A DNA stretch of 64,000 bases from Campylobacter sp. CCUG 57310 (GCF_013201975.1 NZ_CP053845.1:1612001-1676000), one strand, 5' to 3'; shown: positions 38,898 through 48,734, numbered from the stretch's first letter. Notes: generated by a model from the letters alone, not told the origin. Translations and numbers: made by a program.

Positions 38898-40535
38898 ATG
38901 AAATCTTTTGAAGATTTAGTTAATGAAAAACAATGCGTTATAAAAGAGTGTAAAAATTTTATAGAAAATATAAGAAATTTTTACAAATCTGATGAAAATA
39001 TCCCAAACAATGCAAGCATTTTGATGGATTTAATTTATCAAAAAATAAAAATTTACGAGAGTATATCTTGCAGCAATTACGACGAAACAATAAAATCAAT
39101 AGAGGATATAAACGAGAAAATTTATAAGCAAATTTACATATTAAAAAATGAAATTTGGAATGACTTTAAAGCCAATTTAAAAATTATAAAAGAAAAATAT
39201 AATATAGAAAATACAAATACAGAAAAACTATTAAACCAAAATTTAGAAGACAAAAGAAACCAAATAATAAATAATGAATATTTTAATATGTATCTTAAAA
39301 ATAAATCCGAAGCAATAAAATTAAAAATAATCAACAAAAACATAAAGTTAGTTTTAACAAATAAAATAGCAAAAGCCTTAATATTATCAGCAACAGGAAT
39401 AATAACATTTTGGTTATATTTTTGGATTAATATAGGTTATACTCCTCCTATACAAGAAATGTTAGAAATGATAATTCCCGTATCTGTTATGCAGATAACA
39501 ATAGCCACATTAATCTTTATTGTCATGATTATGTTTTCATACTGGTATGTATCTGAAAGAAACTCTGGCAAATTCATAAACTCTACATTTATATACTATA
39601 AATCATTATTTATACCTATTTTTTCTATTTTACTCGGTATTTTTATAGCTTTAATGTATAAAAACTGGATATCATTTATTTTAACTTCTTCAGTAATATA
39701 TATTTTAACTACTATATTTATAAAGTATAGAAAAAAAGATTTATCTGTTATTATTTGCACATCAATACTTTGTTTGGCTATTTTTATATTCTCTATGATT
39801 GCAAGCTCAAAATTTAATATGCCAGATAAATGGCTATCTATATTTCTTTTATTATATAGCTTTATGCTTATTTGGATTATTGTAGTTTCTAACGAAACCA
39901 AAGAAAAAGAGATCGAGATAGTATTTTTGACTACAGTGCTAATAATCACTTCATCAATAAGTTTTTTCAGCTTTGACTTCATAATACAAAAAATAAATGC
40001 AGGCAATATCAATTATAAATTTATATCTATCGATAAAAAAGCCTTAAATTCTTTACCTGATGGAATTTGTAGAGAAAATTGCGAAGAGCACTTTTGTATA
40101 AACAATACAAAAGGAATTTATGCTTGCGAAAATATTAATATAACAGCAATTTCTTATATAGATGGGAATTTTACTTATAAAAATAATGACACAAATATAA
40201 CTAAAAGTATTGAGAAAGTGTCCGGTAAATGCTTTAAATTTTTAGACGAAAATCAAACTATAATTGATATTCCAAAAGAAAGTGAATTAAATTTTAAAGA
40301 TCAAATTTTAATTATCAAAAAAGACAAAAATACCAAAAAAGAATACCGAAACGTCTCTTTAAAATCAGATCCTAAAATTTGCATGACTTATATTAAAAAT
40401 CAAGATAATCACACTTTTAAAATTTATAATATTAAAGCTTTATCTACTTTGGGTAATTTTTATCTTTTAAAAACTATTGATGGAAAAATTTTTGAGATTG
40501 ATTTAAATTTAATAATAAGCAAAGAAAAAGAATAA
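38898..40535 (+). CDS. Unknown seven-helix membrane protein, AT-rich, likely acquired
   Basis: I do not recognise this 545-residue protein. Residues 1-158 are hydrophilic, helical and rich in Lys, Glu and Asn, likely a cytosolic coiled coil. Seven hydrophobic helices follow at about 159-179, 193-214, 236-254, 258-276, 284-303, 311-330 and 339-363. The remaining 180 residues should face the periplasm. They contain cysteines C391, C395, C400, C410 and C445, and three matches to the bacterial N-glycosylation sequon D/E-x-N-x-S/T, at N424, N433 and N452. The gene is far more AT-rich than its surroundings, lies on the strand opposite to obg and rpmA, and splits a normally adjacent gene set, so recent gain is likely. 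AAAGGA precedes the ATG. Confidence 0.8.
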   Translation: MKSFEDLVNEKQCVIKECKNFIENIRNFYKSDENIPNNASILMDLIYQKIKIYESISCSNYDETIKSIEDINEKIYKQIYILKNEIWNDFKANLKIIKEKYNIENTNTEKLLNQNLEDKRNQIINNEYFNMYLKNKSEAIKLKIINKNIKLVLTNKIAKALILSATGIITFWLYFWINIGYTPPIQEMLEMIIPVSVMQITIATLIFIVMIMFSYWYVSERNSGKFINSTFIYYKSLFIPIFSILLGIFIALMYKNWISFILTSSVIYILTTIFIKYRKKDLSVIICTSILCLAIFIFSMIASSKFNMPDKWLSIFLLLYSFMLIWIIVVSNETKEKEIEIVFLTTVLIITSSISFFSFDFIIQKINAGNINYKFISIDKKALNSLPDGICRENCEEHFCINNTKGIYACENINITAISYIDGNFTYKNNDTNITKSIEKVSGKCFKFLDENQTIIDIPKESELNFKDQILIIKKDKNTKKEYRNVSLKSDPKICMTYIKNQDNHTFKIYNIKALSTLGNFYLLKTIDGKIFEIDLNLIISKEKE

Positions 40536-40601
40536 AATATACTTTTATGTTTTAGAGCCCATCACAAGAATAATGTAGAATTTAAAAAATTTAATAAAGA
40601 A

Positions 40602-40620
40602 AGGAGAGTTTAACTCTCCT
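40602..40620. terminator. Terminator between unknown gene and rpmA
   Basis: A perfect 9-base-pair inverted repeat (AGGAGAGTT, one base, AACTCTCCT) sits just beyond the rpmA stop. Read on the minus strand it is followed by T-rich sequence (TTTCTTTATT). It can serve rplU-rpmA and possibly the converging gene too. Confidence 0.75.
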
Positions 40621-40626
40621 AAAAAT

Positions 40627-40884
40627 TTAAGCAGCAGGATAAACGGAAACTTTTTTTCTTTTTTTGTCAAATCTTTCGAATTTAACAAATCCGTCTATCA
40701 ATGCAAATATAGTGTGATCTTTACCAAGACCTACGTTGCTTCCGGCGTGAGTTGCCGTGCCTCTTTGGCGGATTATGATATTGCCGGCGCGAACAAATTC
40801 GCCTCCGAATTTTTTAACGCCTAAGCGGCGACCGATGGAATCTCGGTTATTCTGGGTTGAACCTTGACCTTTTTTGTGTGCCAT
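40627..40884 (-). CDS. rpmA: Ribosomal protein bL27
   Basis: bL27 sits near the peptidyl transferase centre of the 50S subunit. It starts [16 protein letters not shown] and contains [10 protein letters not shown]. It has 85 residues and no N-terminal cleavage extension. It follows rplU by 11 bases. Confidence 0.99.
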   Translation of the reverse strand: MAHKKGQGSTQNNRDSIGRRLGVKKFGGEFVRAGNIIIRQRGTATHAGSNVGLGKDHTIFALIDGFVKFERFDKKRKKVSVYPAA

Positions 40885-40895
40885 ACTTTATCTCC

Positions 40896-41210
40896 TTAGG
40901 CTTGTATGCTTAAAACTTTAACGCGAGTAAATTGTCTTCTAAAACCGCGTTTTAATTTAGAGTCTTTTCTTCTGCGTTTTTTATAGATGACGACTTTTTT
41001 GTCTTTACCTAAATTTACGACCTCTAAGACAACTTTTGCACCCTTAACAAACGGCGCACCTACCTTCACTTCATCTCCGCCAAGAGCTAAAACTTCGTTT
41101 ATTTCGATGTTTGCTTTTGGCTCGGCTTCAAAGCGATCAAGCTTAAGGTATTCACCTTCGCTCACTCTATACTGCTTTCCGCCGTGTTTTATAATAGCAT
41201 ATTTTGACAT
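40896..41210 (-). CDS. rplU: Ribosomal protein bL21
   Basis: bL21 binds 23S rRNA in the 50S subunit. It starts [16 protein letters not shown] and ends with the basic segment [18 protein letters not shown]. Length is 104 residues. It forms the usual pair with rpmA. Confidence 0.99.
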   Translation of the reverse strand: MSKYAIIKHGGKQYRVSEGEYLKLDRFEAEPKANIEINEVLALGGDEVKVGAPFVKGAKVVLEVVNLGKDKKVVIYKKRRRKDSKLKRGFRRQFTRVKVLSIQA

Positions 41211-41288
41211 TGCTATCCCTTCTTTGGTAAGTTACCAAAAAGCACTTTTAAAAAAGATTTATGGAGCTTTGTTGGTTGTAAGGAGTGG

Positions 41289-41294
41289 ATTATA
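41289..41294 (-). promoter_or_regulatory. -10 element for rplU-rpmA
   Basis: TATAAT on the minus strand lies 79 bases before the rplU ATG, predicting a leader of about 70 bases. A small GGTAA/TTACC hairpin sits in that leader at 41226-41236; no function is assigned. Confidence 0.4.
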
Positions 41295-41329
41295 TACTTT
41301 TTTTTATAAATTTAAGTTGAATTTAATCA

Positions 41330-41343
41330 GGAGGATAACCTCC
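41330..41343 (-). terminator. Possible terminator after the peroxidase gene
   Basis: GGAGG and CCTCC enclose a four-base loop 13 bases past the peroxidase stop. No strong U-run follows on the minus strand, so support is limited. Confidence 0.35.
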
Positions 41344-41355
41344 CGATCATAAATT

Positions 41356-42387
41356 TTAGTAGTCCAATTCAGGCTTTGAAGTTTTTTCTGTCGAAGCAGG
41401 GAACATAGGATATTCAACCTTTGGCATAGTTCCTGTAAGCGAATTTAAAAATGTCACTATACTAGCAGCTTCGGCATCATTTATTTCGATTCCAAGCTGT
41501 ATGCTTCCCATCGCTTTAACAGCATCGTTTAGCGACCATATAGCTCCGTTGTGATAGTATGGTGCAGTTAGCTCTACGTTGCGAAGCGTAGGAGCTTTGA
41601 CCATTCCGTTTGCATCACCTTTAAAGTCGCCAACATTTGCAAATTCATACTTGCCTGCAACCTCAAACGGCTGAAGAGTTCCGCCCAAATTTACGCCATT
41701 ATGGCAAGATGCACAGCCTTTGTCTATAAACATTTTTAGACCTTTTTTTTCTGCTTCATTTAGTGCATTATTGTCACCTTCAAGGAATTTATCAAATCTT
41801 GAAGGGGTTACAAGAGTTCTCTCAAAAATTCCAATCGCAGTCGTAACAAGATCAAAATTTATCTCGCTGTTAAATGCATTTTTAAACTCAGCTACATAAG
41901 CAGGGATTGACTTTAGCCTATCCACAACAAGTTCCGGAGTCGAAGCCATTTCAGGAGCTGCCGTAATAGGACCTGCTGCTTGCGCCATCAGATGCTCGGC
42001 TCTACCGTCCCAAAATTGAACCGCATTAAATACGGAGTTGTAAACCGTAGGCGCATTTACATGATGAGGATTTGGGGTCCATTTGTGACCTGTTGATGCA
42101 GGAACGCCGTCAGTACCGCCAAGTCCTAAATTGTGGCAAGTATTACAGCTGATAATGCCTGACTTTGAAAGGCGCGGATCAAAATAAAGCCTCTTGCCAA
42201 GCTCATAAGCTGCCATCGTTGTAGGAAATGCTTTAGAGTCAGGAGAAGCATCATTTATCATTTTTGTAAGAGCATGTGGATCGCTAGGGATCGCGACAAG
42301 ACCTGCATCAAGTGCCTCTTTAATTAAATCGTTCGCAAACATCGAACTAGCCAAAGCTGAACTCAATAGAACAACTTTCAAATTCAT
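41356..42387 (-). CDS. ccp: Dihaem cytochrome c peroxidase
   Basis: This periplasmic enzyme reduces hydrogen peroxide with electrons from cytochrome c. A signal peptide of about 19 residues is followed by two haem c sites: C81-x-x-C84-H85 and C225-x-x-C228-H229. Length is 343 residues, typical of the CcpA/MauG-like family. Its own leader and probable terminator make it a single-gene unit. Campylobacter usually has two such enzymes; which one this is cannot be told. Confidence 0.95.
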   Translation of the reverse strand: MNLKVVLLSSALASSMFANDLIKEALDAGLVAIPSDPHALTKMINDASPDSKAFPTTMAAYELGKRLYFDPRLSKSGIISCNTCHNLGLGGTDGVPASTGHKWTPNPHHVNAPTVYNSVFNAVQFWDGRAEHLMAQAAGPITAAPEMASTPELVVDRLKSIPAYVAEFKNAFNSEINFDLVTTAIGIFERTLVTPSRFDKFLEGDNNALNEAEKKGLKMFIDKGCASCHNGVNLGGTLQPFEVAGKYEFANVGDFKGDANGMVKAPTLRNVELTAPYYHNGAIWSLNDAVKAMGSIQLGIEINDAEAASIVTFLNSLTGTMPKVEYPMFPASTEKTSKPELDY

Positions 42388-42571
42388 AGTTAATCCTTAA
42401 ATTAAAAATTAAAAAGTCACAATAATAAAACTTTTTAGATTAATTTTCAATAAATTTTATAATTAATTATAAATTATTTTTAAATACAAATCACTAAACA
42501 GGATAAAATATCCTTGATTGGCATTTAATAGTTTCTGCTTTTAATTTAAAAACGTAAATATGGTTTTGGTA

Positions 42572-42577
42572 TAATCA
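42572..42577 (+). promoter_or_regulatory. -10 element upstream of flhB
   Basis: TATAAT with TTTTGG just before it lies 128 bases ahead of flhB. A start near 42584 would give a leader of about 120 bases that contains a 25-codon frame. Confidence 0.4.
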
Positions 42578-42607
42578 TTGAAATTTAAAATTATAAAGGA
42601 AATTTCG

Positions 42608-42685
42608 TTGGCAAAAATTATCTTACTGCTAAATATACTTAAAAATTTTCAACCAACTCACGCCAGAGAATTTGGCTTAATTTAA
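42608..42685 (+). CDS. Possible 25-residue leader peptide before flhB
   Basis: A TTG at 42608 follows AAAGGAAA and opens a frame of 25 codons (start LAKIILLLNILKNF) ending 19 bases before flhB. The good ribosome site and position suggest either a leader peptide or a decayed gene. Homology is not recognised. Confidence 0.25.
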   Translation: MAKIILLLNILKNFQPTHAREFGLI

Positions 42686-42704
42686 AAATACGACTAAGTA
42701 GATC

Positions 42705-43781
42705 ATGGCAGAAAACGATCAGGAAAAAACCGAAGAAGCCACCTCCAAAAAAATAGAGGACGCAAAAAAGGACGGCAATGTCCCCAAAAGCCAAGATTTA
42801 GCAGGCTTTATAACTCTTTTTGTGGCTATTTTTGCAGTAATTTTACTCCTTGGCTTTCTTGGTGATCAGTTTTTTGCTCTTTATAGATATTACCAAAGCT
42901 TGATAGGTCAAGAGATAGACGCAAAATTAATTTATACCGTCGCTATCGATACGATACTTAGGGTTCTTTTGATGATTTTGCCGATTACCATTTGCGTGGC
43001 TATCGCAGGAATTATCGCGAATTTAATCCAATTTGGTTTTATATTTACCACAAAACCTCTTGAACCGAATTTAAACAAAATAAATCCGCTCAAAGGTCTT
43101 AAAAATCTATTTTCTCTAAAAAAACTTATCGAATCCATCAAGATGACCTTAAAAGTTACGATCGTGTTTAGCGTAGGGTTTTTTATGTTTTTAAGCTTCA
43201 TAAAAGAGCTTCCGCATACTATATTTTTACCTATGATAGCTCAGCTTGAGTGGCTAAAAGAAAAGATGATAATACTCGCCTTTGTCATGCTTATAGTGCT
43301 TTTTGCGATAGGACTAATTGATGTCTTGATAGTAAGATTTCAGTATTTTAAAGATTTAAGAATGACAAAACAAGAAGTAAAAGACGAATATAAGCAGATG
43401 GAGGGAGATCCGCAGGTTAAGGCTAGAATTCGGCGCCTTCAAATGGAAGCAAGCCGTAAAAGAATGATGCAAAATATCCCGGAAGCTGATGTTATCATCA
43501 CAAACCCGACACACTATGCGGTAGCGTTAAGATATGACAAAACTAAAGAAAAAGCTCCGATAGTTCTGGCTAAAGGGGTTGATTTCTTAGCTCTCAGGAT
43601 AAAAGATATAGGCATCAAAAACGGAGTAAAAATCGTAGAAAATCCACCCCTTGCAAGAGAGCTTTATAAGGTATGTGATATAAACGATATGATCCCTGCA
43701 GAGCTTTTTAGAGCGGTTGCGGAGGTGCTAAGCTTTGTTTATATGAGCGATAAAAGCAAATTTGGCGATAGGCTTAGGTAA
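42705..43781 (+). CDS. flhB: Flagellar type III export protein FlhB
   Basis: FlhB is an inner membrane component of the flagellar export gate that switches substrates from hook to filament types. It has four membrane helices (about 32-54, 85-112, 147-165, 186-212) and a cytosolic domain with the self-cleavage site N267-P268-T269-H270. Length is 358 residues. No other flagellar gene is adjacent, as is usual in Campylobacter, where these genes are scattered. Confidence 0.97.
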   Translation: MAENDQEKTEEATSKKIEDAKKDGNVPKSQDLAGFITLFVAIFAVILLLGFLGDQFFALYRYYQSLIGQEIDAKLIYTVAIDTILRVLLMILPITICVAIAGIIANLIQFGFIFTTKPLEPNLNKINPLKGLKNLFSLKKLIESIKMTLKVTIVFSVGFFMFLSFIKELPHTIFLPMIAQLEWLKEKMIILAFVMLIVLFAIGLIDVLIVRFQYFKDLRMTKQEVKDEYKQMEGDPQVKARIRRLQMEASRKRMMQNIPEADVIITNPTHYAVALRYDKTKEKAPIVLAKGVDFLALRIKDIGIKNGVKIVENPPLARELYKVCDINDMIPAELFRAVAEVLSFVYMSDKSKFGDRLR

Positions 43782-43895
43782 ATATACAAATTTCAACATC
43801 CACTCAAGCGGCAACAGGCTTTAGGAAATAATTTCCGATATTTTTAAAACGCGCAAATTTACATAAATTCAAGAAATTACAAAGTGCCGACAAGC

Positions 43896-43925
43896 AAATT
43901 TAAGGGAGAAATCTCCCTTAAATTT
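43896..43925. terminator. Bidirectional terminator between flhB and the Dcu transporter
   Basis: A 13-base-pair perfect inverted repeat (AAATTTAAGGGAG, loop AAAT, mirror arm) reaches the transporter's stop codon. A/T arms give U-rich ends on both strands, so it can end transcription from both converging genes. Confidence 0.75.
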
Positions 43926-45592
43926 TATAAGTAGCCAAATACTCCAGCTAAGATATAACCAACCACACAAGATACAAACACACCAAGAAGACCGGGTATG
44001 ATAAAGCTGTGATTGATAACGAATTTGCCTATTTTAGTAGTTCCCGAGCGGTCAAACTGGATAGCGGCAAGATCGCTTGGATAGGTAGGAAGTATATAAT
44101 ATCCATAGCAAGCAGGTGCAAAAGCCAAAATAACCGCAGGGCTAACACCGATACCAAGCGCAAGAGGCACGAAAGCTACAAGTGCGGCGGCTTGGGAATT
44201 TACGAATTTAGAAACCAAAAGCAGCATAACCGCATACGTCCAAGGGTGCTGTTTAACGATATCTCCAAGAGCTTCTTTCATCATCGGAGTATGCACGGCA
44301 AACATCGTCTCAGCCATCCATGAAATTCCAAACACCGCAACAAGCGCGATCATACCCGAACGGAAAATTTCGTTTTTGCTGATCTTGCCAGCGTCAGTTT
44401 TCGTAAAGATGATGATAAGCGCTCCGGCTAGCAGCATGAAAATCTGAATAACATCGACCATGCCCATAGGAGCCGGCTTTTTAACACTGTCTTTTACTAA
44501 AATTTTAGCCGAAGCTATGGTTTCGCTCTTGCCCTCTTCTATCAACTCCACGCCCCCGTTTTGAGCGCTTAACTTTTGAGTCAGCTTGCCGTCTTTGGCG
44601 TAAATTTCGATATTTTCATAACTCATAGAGCTTTTTGCTTTGCTTGAAGCAACGGTCTCTTCGATCTTGCCGTCTTTTACTATCGCGACTATTTTTCCGT
44701 CTTTTATGTTAAAGCTCTTTACAGTCTTGCCGTCAGCTACAACCTCAACGATTTTCGCAGGATTTGATTTCGGCCATGCAGGGCGAAATTCCTTAAAGTA
44801 TCCAAGTAGCGCAACAACAGCGATAGCTCCTAAAAATATCCACATCGCATTCCAGCTTGATTGAGGAAGCTTTTGTCCGAGCAAAGACACGCCTTCGCCA
44901 TAAACATATTTCTTAAATTCGGGATCTTTAATTTTTTCTTGAAATTCCTCGTCTTTATCAAGATCTTTTCCTCTAAACCAGCTAAAAATTCCGATAGCCA
45001 AAACACCGCAAAAAGTAGAAGGTATAGTTATCTTAAGAAGATCTATATATCCGTCAAAACCGGCTAAAGGAGTCTTTGCATTTACCAAAAATGCGGTTAA
45101 GGTTACAACAGCCACCGAAACCGGACTTGCTATGATTCCCATTTGCGCAGATACCGAACTTGCCGCCATAGGACGCTCCGGACGAATGCCGTTTTTAATC
45201 GCTATATCATAAACTATCGGCAAAATCGTATATACAACGTGTCCCGTTCCGCAAAGTATCGTTAAAAAGCAGGTTACAAAAGGTGCTAGGATACTTACGT
45301 ATTTTGGATTTTTCCTTAAAATTCTCTCCGCTATTTGAAGCATAACGTCAAGTCCGCCGCTTGCTTGCAAAGTTGCACTCGCAACGACAACGGCAAGTAT
45401 GGTAAGCATAACGGCAATTGCGGGCTTGCCAGGCTGTATATGAAATCCGAAAACCAAAACGATAAGCCCGATACCGCCTAATAAACCAAGCGCTATACCG
45501 CCCTTTTTAGCTCCGTAAAACAGACAAATAAGAACAACTAAAAGCTGAATGGCAAACTGAGTGCCTTCGCTTAAACCGGTTAGAAACTCCAT
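43925..45592 (-). CDS. dcuB: Anaerobic C4-dicarboxylate transporter, DcuA/DcuB family, with loop insertion
   Basis: The protein exchanges fumarate or aspartate for succinate across the inner membrane during anaerobic respiration. The ATG at 45592 is chosen because AAGGAG lies six bases ahead; an earlier ATG adds 15 residues. Family sequence is clear on both sides, such as [25 protein letters not shown] and the C-terminal [22 protein letters not shown]. At 555 residues it is about 110 longer than E. coli DcuB. The excess is a block at about 278-374, between the segments FRPAW and [15 protein letters not shown], rich in repeated short strands of KDGK type. Whether it is closer to DcuA or DcuB is uncertain. 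Confidence 0.9.
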   Translation of the reverse strand: MEFLTGLSEGTQFAIQLLVVLICLFYGAKKGGIALGLLGGIGLIVLVFGFHIQPGKPAIAVMLTILAVVVASATLQASGGLDVMLQIAERILRKNPKYVSILAPFVTCFLTILCGTGHVVYTILPIVYDIAIKNGIRPERPMAASSVSAQMGIIASPVSVAVVTLTAFLVNAKTPLAGFDGYIDLLKITIPSTFCGVLAIGIFSWFRGKDLDKDEEFQEKIKDPEFKKYVYGEGVSLLGQKLPQSSWNAMWIFLGAIAVVALLGYFKEFRPAWPKSNPAKIVEVVADGKTVKSFNIKDGKIVAIVKDGKIEETVASSKAKSSMSYENIEIYAKDGKLTQKLSAQNGGVELIEEGKSETIASAKILVKDSVKKPAPMGMVDVIQIFMLLAGALIIIFTKTDAGKISKNEIFRSGMIALVAVFGISWMAETMFAVHTPMMKEALGDIVKQHPWTYAVMLLLVSKFVNSQAAALVAFVPLALGIGVSPAVILAFAPACYGYYILPTYPSDLAAIQFDRSGTTKIGKFVINHSFIIPGLLGVFVSCVVGYILAGVFGYL

Positions 45593-46034
45593 TAATTCTC
45601 CTTTTGGAATATTATTGTTCCGCAATAATTTTAGCAAATATAGGAGGTTAATTAGCTTAAATTTATAGTTTTTATTAAATTTATTTTTTAATAAGATAAT
45701 TTAAGATTATTTAAGCAATAACTGTATTTTTTAAATCGCATTAATTCTTATTCATATACTTTAAACTAGACAGAAATAAGATTTATGAGCATAAAAAGTA
45801 GACAAAAAAGACTATATTATAAATGTCTTTAATAGTGAGAAAATAATGAAAAGGATTTATTTTTATAATCCCCCCTCCAGCCAAATTCTATAAACACTAA
45901 ACAAATTCGCACAATACAAAAACCATGCTTGATTTCACAAGTTATTCAAGAAGCAAAATTTCTAAATATATTAAACAATATAAAATGCAGCTTGAATAAA
46001 TTAAATCACGCCGCATTTTATATTTTTACCCAAT
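45593..46034. other. AT-rich gap between Dcu transporter and polA
   Basis: It holds no ORF over 15 codons apart from a short frame at 45846-45893 (MKRIYFYNPPSSQIL), which includes a C6 run at 45870-45875. A TATAAT on the minus strand at 45816-45821 could serve the transporter. The polA-side hairpin is listed separately. Confidence 0.5.
45979..46022. terminator. Probable terminator of polA
   Basis: Ten-base-pair arms (TATAAAATGC and GCATTTTATA) enclose a 24-base loop, starting 13 bases past the polA stop. The arms are mainly A/T with a GC cap. Confidence 0.45.
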
Positions 46035-48683
46035 CTACTTAAGCTCGCCCCAATTTTTAGCTATATTCAGCGAGCTTTTAAGGGGCACGTTGAGTTTATA
46101 TATATCTTGCATTATCGCTTTGGCTCGCTCGCCAAATTCCTGCGCATAGCTATCCTCAACCTCAAAGATGAGCTCATCGTGAATTTGAAGCAGCATCCTA
46201 GCTCTAGCGTCTAAAATTTCTCTGATTTTTACCATCGCAAGCTTTATGATATCTGCCGCAGAGCCTTGAAATATCGTATTTACAGCCTCGCGCTCATACA
46301 TGGCTACTTGCATGGGAGTTGCCGTGCTAAAGTCAAAAAACCGCTTTCTGCCAAGCAGAGTTTCGACAAAACCGTTATTTTTAACTTCGGTTTTAATTCC
46401 TTCTAAAAAGCCCTTAATGCTTGGAAAAGCTTTGAAATAACGCTCTATATACTCTTTTGCTTCAGCGCGCGAGATACCGACCTGCCCTGAGAGTTTGCTT
46501 GAGCCCATACCGTAGATAAGACCGAAATTTATGCTCTTTGCAACCGCACGGTTATCTCCGCTTGCATCGCCAAATATGCTAATCGCGGTGCGCGCGTGGA
46601 TATCTTCATCCTTTGCAAACGCCTCAAGAAGCGCGCTATCTTTGCTAAAATGCGCAAGCAGCCTAAGCTCGATTTGACTATAGTCAAGCCCTACGAAGCT
46701 AAAGCCCTCTTTTGCCTCAAAGGTCTCTCGAACCTCGTAAGCAAGGCTTCCTCTAGCGGGGATGTTTTGCAAATTCGGATTTTTGCTTGAAAGCCTACCC
46801 GTGCTGGTGCCCGTTTGCATAAAATTGGTGTAAATTCTATGATTTTCATCTTTTTTAGCTAGGCTTAAAAGCGGCTCGCAATACGTGCTTTGAAGCTTAT
46901 AAAGCTCGCGGTAGCTAAGTAGCTTTTCTATCACGGGATGCTCGTTAAGAAGCTCGGTTAAGACCGCTTCATCGGTACTGTATCCGGTTTTTGTTTTCTT
47001 TTTTGCAGGCAATTTTAAGTGCTCAAACAGCACTTCGCCAAGCTGCTTAACCGAATTTATATTAAAGCTCTCCCCGCTTAATTCGTAAATTTCAGCAGTT
47101 AAAGCCTTGATGTTTGCGTCATTTTGCAAGATGAGCTTTTGCATTTTTTGCGTATTTAGCTTAATGCCTTCGTTCTCCATATCAAAAAGCGTCAAGATAA
47201 AAGGAAATTCATGCTCATTGGCAAGTTTTATGAGTTTTGGATCTAGCAAATTTAAAAAGCTTTTATAAAATTTTAAAGTTATCCAAGCATCCTCGGCTGC
47301 GTATTTTGCCGCATTTTCCAAATTTATGCTCGCAAAAGTTTCTCCCTTTTTCACTACATCTTCAAATTTGATCGTATCATAGTCATAAAGTCGCTTTGCC
47401 AAAGCGTCCATTCCGACCGCTTGCGAGGGCTCGCTAAGCCAAGCTAAGATCATCGTGTCTTTAAAATTTGCAGGAGGATTGAGGTTTAAATTTTGTTTCA
47501 CCACTTTAAAATCGTATTTTAAATTTTGCCCGATAACGCAACCTTTATAAATTTGAGCTACCGCCCAGGCCGCAAATTTGAGGCTCACCTGCTTAGGTGC
47601 GCCAAGATAACTGTGCGCAATAGGCACGTAGTAGCTATCGGTGTCGTTAAAACAAAAGCTAAAGCCGACTATCTTGGCGTTTGCCGCGTCAATGCCCGTA
47701 GTTTCGGTATCAAAAGCCACTATAGTATCTTCAGATATATCTTCAAGTAGCCTTTCTATCTCGCTTTCTTCAGTTAAAAGATGAGCGTTAAACCCTAGTT
47801 TAAATTCGGCATTTTCATCGCTGCTTTGAAGCGATTTTAAGATACGGTTAAGATCATACTCTCTAAGTAGTTCGGCGACTTTTAAAAGCGGATTTGACGA
47901 CGGGAATTTCGCCTTTTCAAAATCCATCACATCCACAACATCATCAAAAAGAGATGTTAGTCTCTTGCTTAAAAACGCACTCTCTTTGCCCTCTACTAGC
48001 ATATCTTTGGTGCGATCGTTTCTTATAAATGCCAAATTTTCATATATGTTTTCCAGATTTCCAAACTCGTCAAGTAGTTTTTTAGCCCCCTTTGCGCCGA
48101 TGCCTTTAACGCCCGGGATATTATCCGAGCTATCTCCGGTAAGCGCTAAAAAATCACGAATTTGACTAGGCAAAACGCCGTATTTTTCGACACAACTTGC
48201 ACTATCGTGATCGATCTTGCTTTGCGGGCTGTAAATGCTTGTCTTGCCGTCTTCTATGAGCTGATAAAGATCCTTATCGTGCGTTACGATTCGCACGAAG
48301 ATATCTTGCTCTTTTGCGATTTTAACGGCAGTTGCTATGATGTCATCAGCCTCATAGCCCTCCTTGCTAAACGAGCAAAGCCCCATCTTTTCGATCATAT
48401 CTATACAGATAGGAAGCTGTTCTTTTAGCGGTGCGGGCGGCTCTTGGCGGTTGGCTTTATAATCACCCGCGATCTCATGGCGAAGCGTTTTGCCCTTGCT
48501 GTCAAGCGCAAAGATAATATAATCGCTTTGAAATTCGTTTTTTAAATTCATAATAAAATTTGCAAATCCACTTATCATCCCGCTTGGCTTGCCGTCACGG
48601 TTTTTTAAATTCGGCATCGCATAATAAAGCCTGAAAAAAAAGCCGAAAGTATCGATTATCGTTAGAGTTTTTTTGCCGTTCAT
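46035..48683 (-). CDS. polA: DNA polymerase I
   Basis: PolA fills gaps and removes RNA primers. The 5' nuclease domain covers about residues 1-280, including GYEADDIIAT and GDSSDNIPGVKGIG. An intact-looking 3'-5' exonuclease follows, starting FDTETTGIDA near 325; the polymerase domain ends with the palm motif QIHDELIFEV. Length is 882 residues. It is transcribed alone. Confidence 0.98.
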   Translation of the reverse strand: MNGKKTLTIIDTFGFFFRLYYAMPNLKNRDGKPSGMISGFANFIMNLKNEFQSDYIIFALDSKGKTLRHEIAGDYKANRQEPPAPLKEQLPICIDMIEKMGLCSFSKEGYEADDIIATAVKIAKEQDIFVRIVTHDKDLYQLIEDGKTSIYSPQSKIDHDSASCVEKYGVLPSQIRDFLALTGDSSDNIPGVKGIGAKGAKKLLDEFGNLENIYENLAFIRNDRTKDMLVEGKESAFLSKRLTSLFDDVVDVMDFEKAKFPSSNPLLKVAELLREYDLNRILKSLQSSDENAEFKLGFNAHLLTEESEIERLLEDISEDTIVAFDTETTGIDAANAKIVGFSFCFNDTDSYYVPIAHSYLGAPKQVSLKFAAWAVAQIYKGCVIGQNLKYDFKVVKQNLNLNPPANFKDTMILAWLSEPSQAVGMDALAKRLYDYDTIKFEDVVKKGETFASINLENAAKYAAEDAWITLKFYKSFLNLLDPKLIKLANEHEFPFILTLFDMENEGIKLNTQKMQKLILQNDANIKALTAEIYELSGESFNINSVKQLGEVLFEHLKLPAKKKTKTGYSTDEAVLTELLNEHPVIEKLLSYRELYKLQSTYCEPLLSLAKKDENHRIYTNFMQTGTSTGRLSSKNPNLQNIPARGSLAYEVRETFEAKEGFSFVGLDYSQIELRLLAHFSKDSALLEAFAKDEDIHARTAISIFGDASGDNRAVAKSINFGLIYGMGSSKLSGQVGISRAEAKEYIERYFKAFPSIKGFLEGIKTEVKNNGFVETLLGRKRFFDFSTATPMQVAMYEREAVNTIFQGSAADIIKLAMVKIREILDARARMLLQIHDELIFEVEDSYAQEFGERAKAIMQDIYKLNVPLKSSLNIAKNWGELK

Positions 48684-48734
48684 TGTATTTCCTTAAATTT
48701 GCAGATTTTATTAAAAAGAGTTTTTAAAGCTAAA

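Noticed and set aside
45870-45875. C6 run in a 15-codon frame
   Set aside because: Too short to be a contingency tract, and the frame is not a credible gene.
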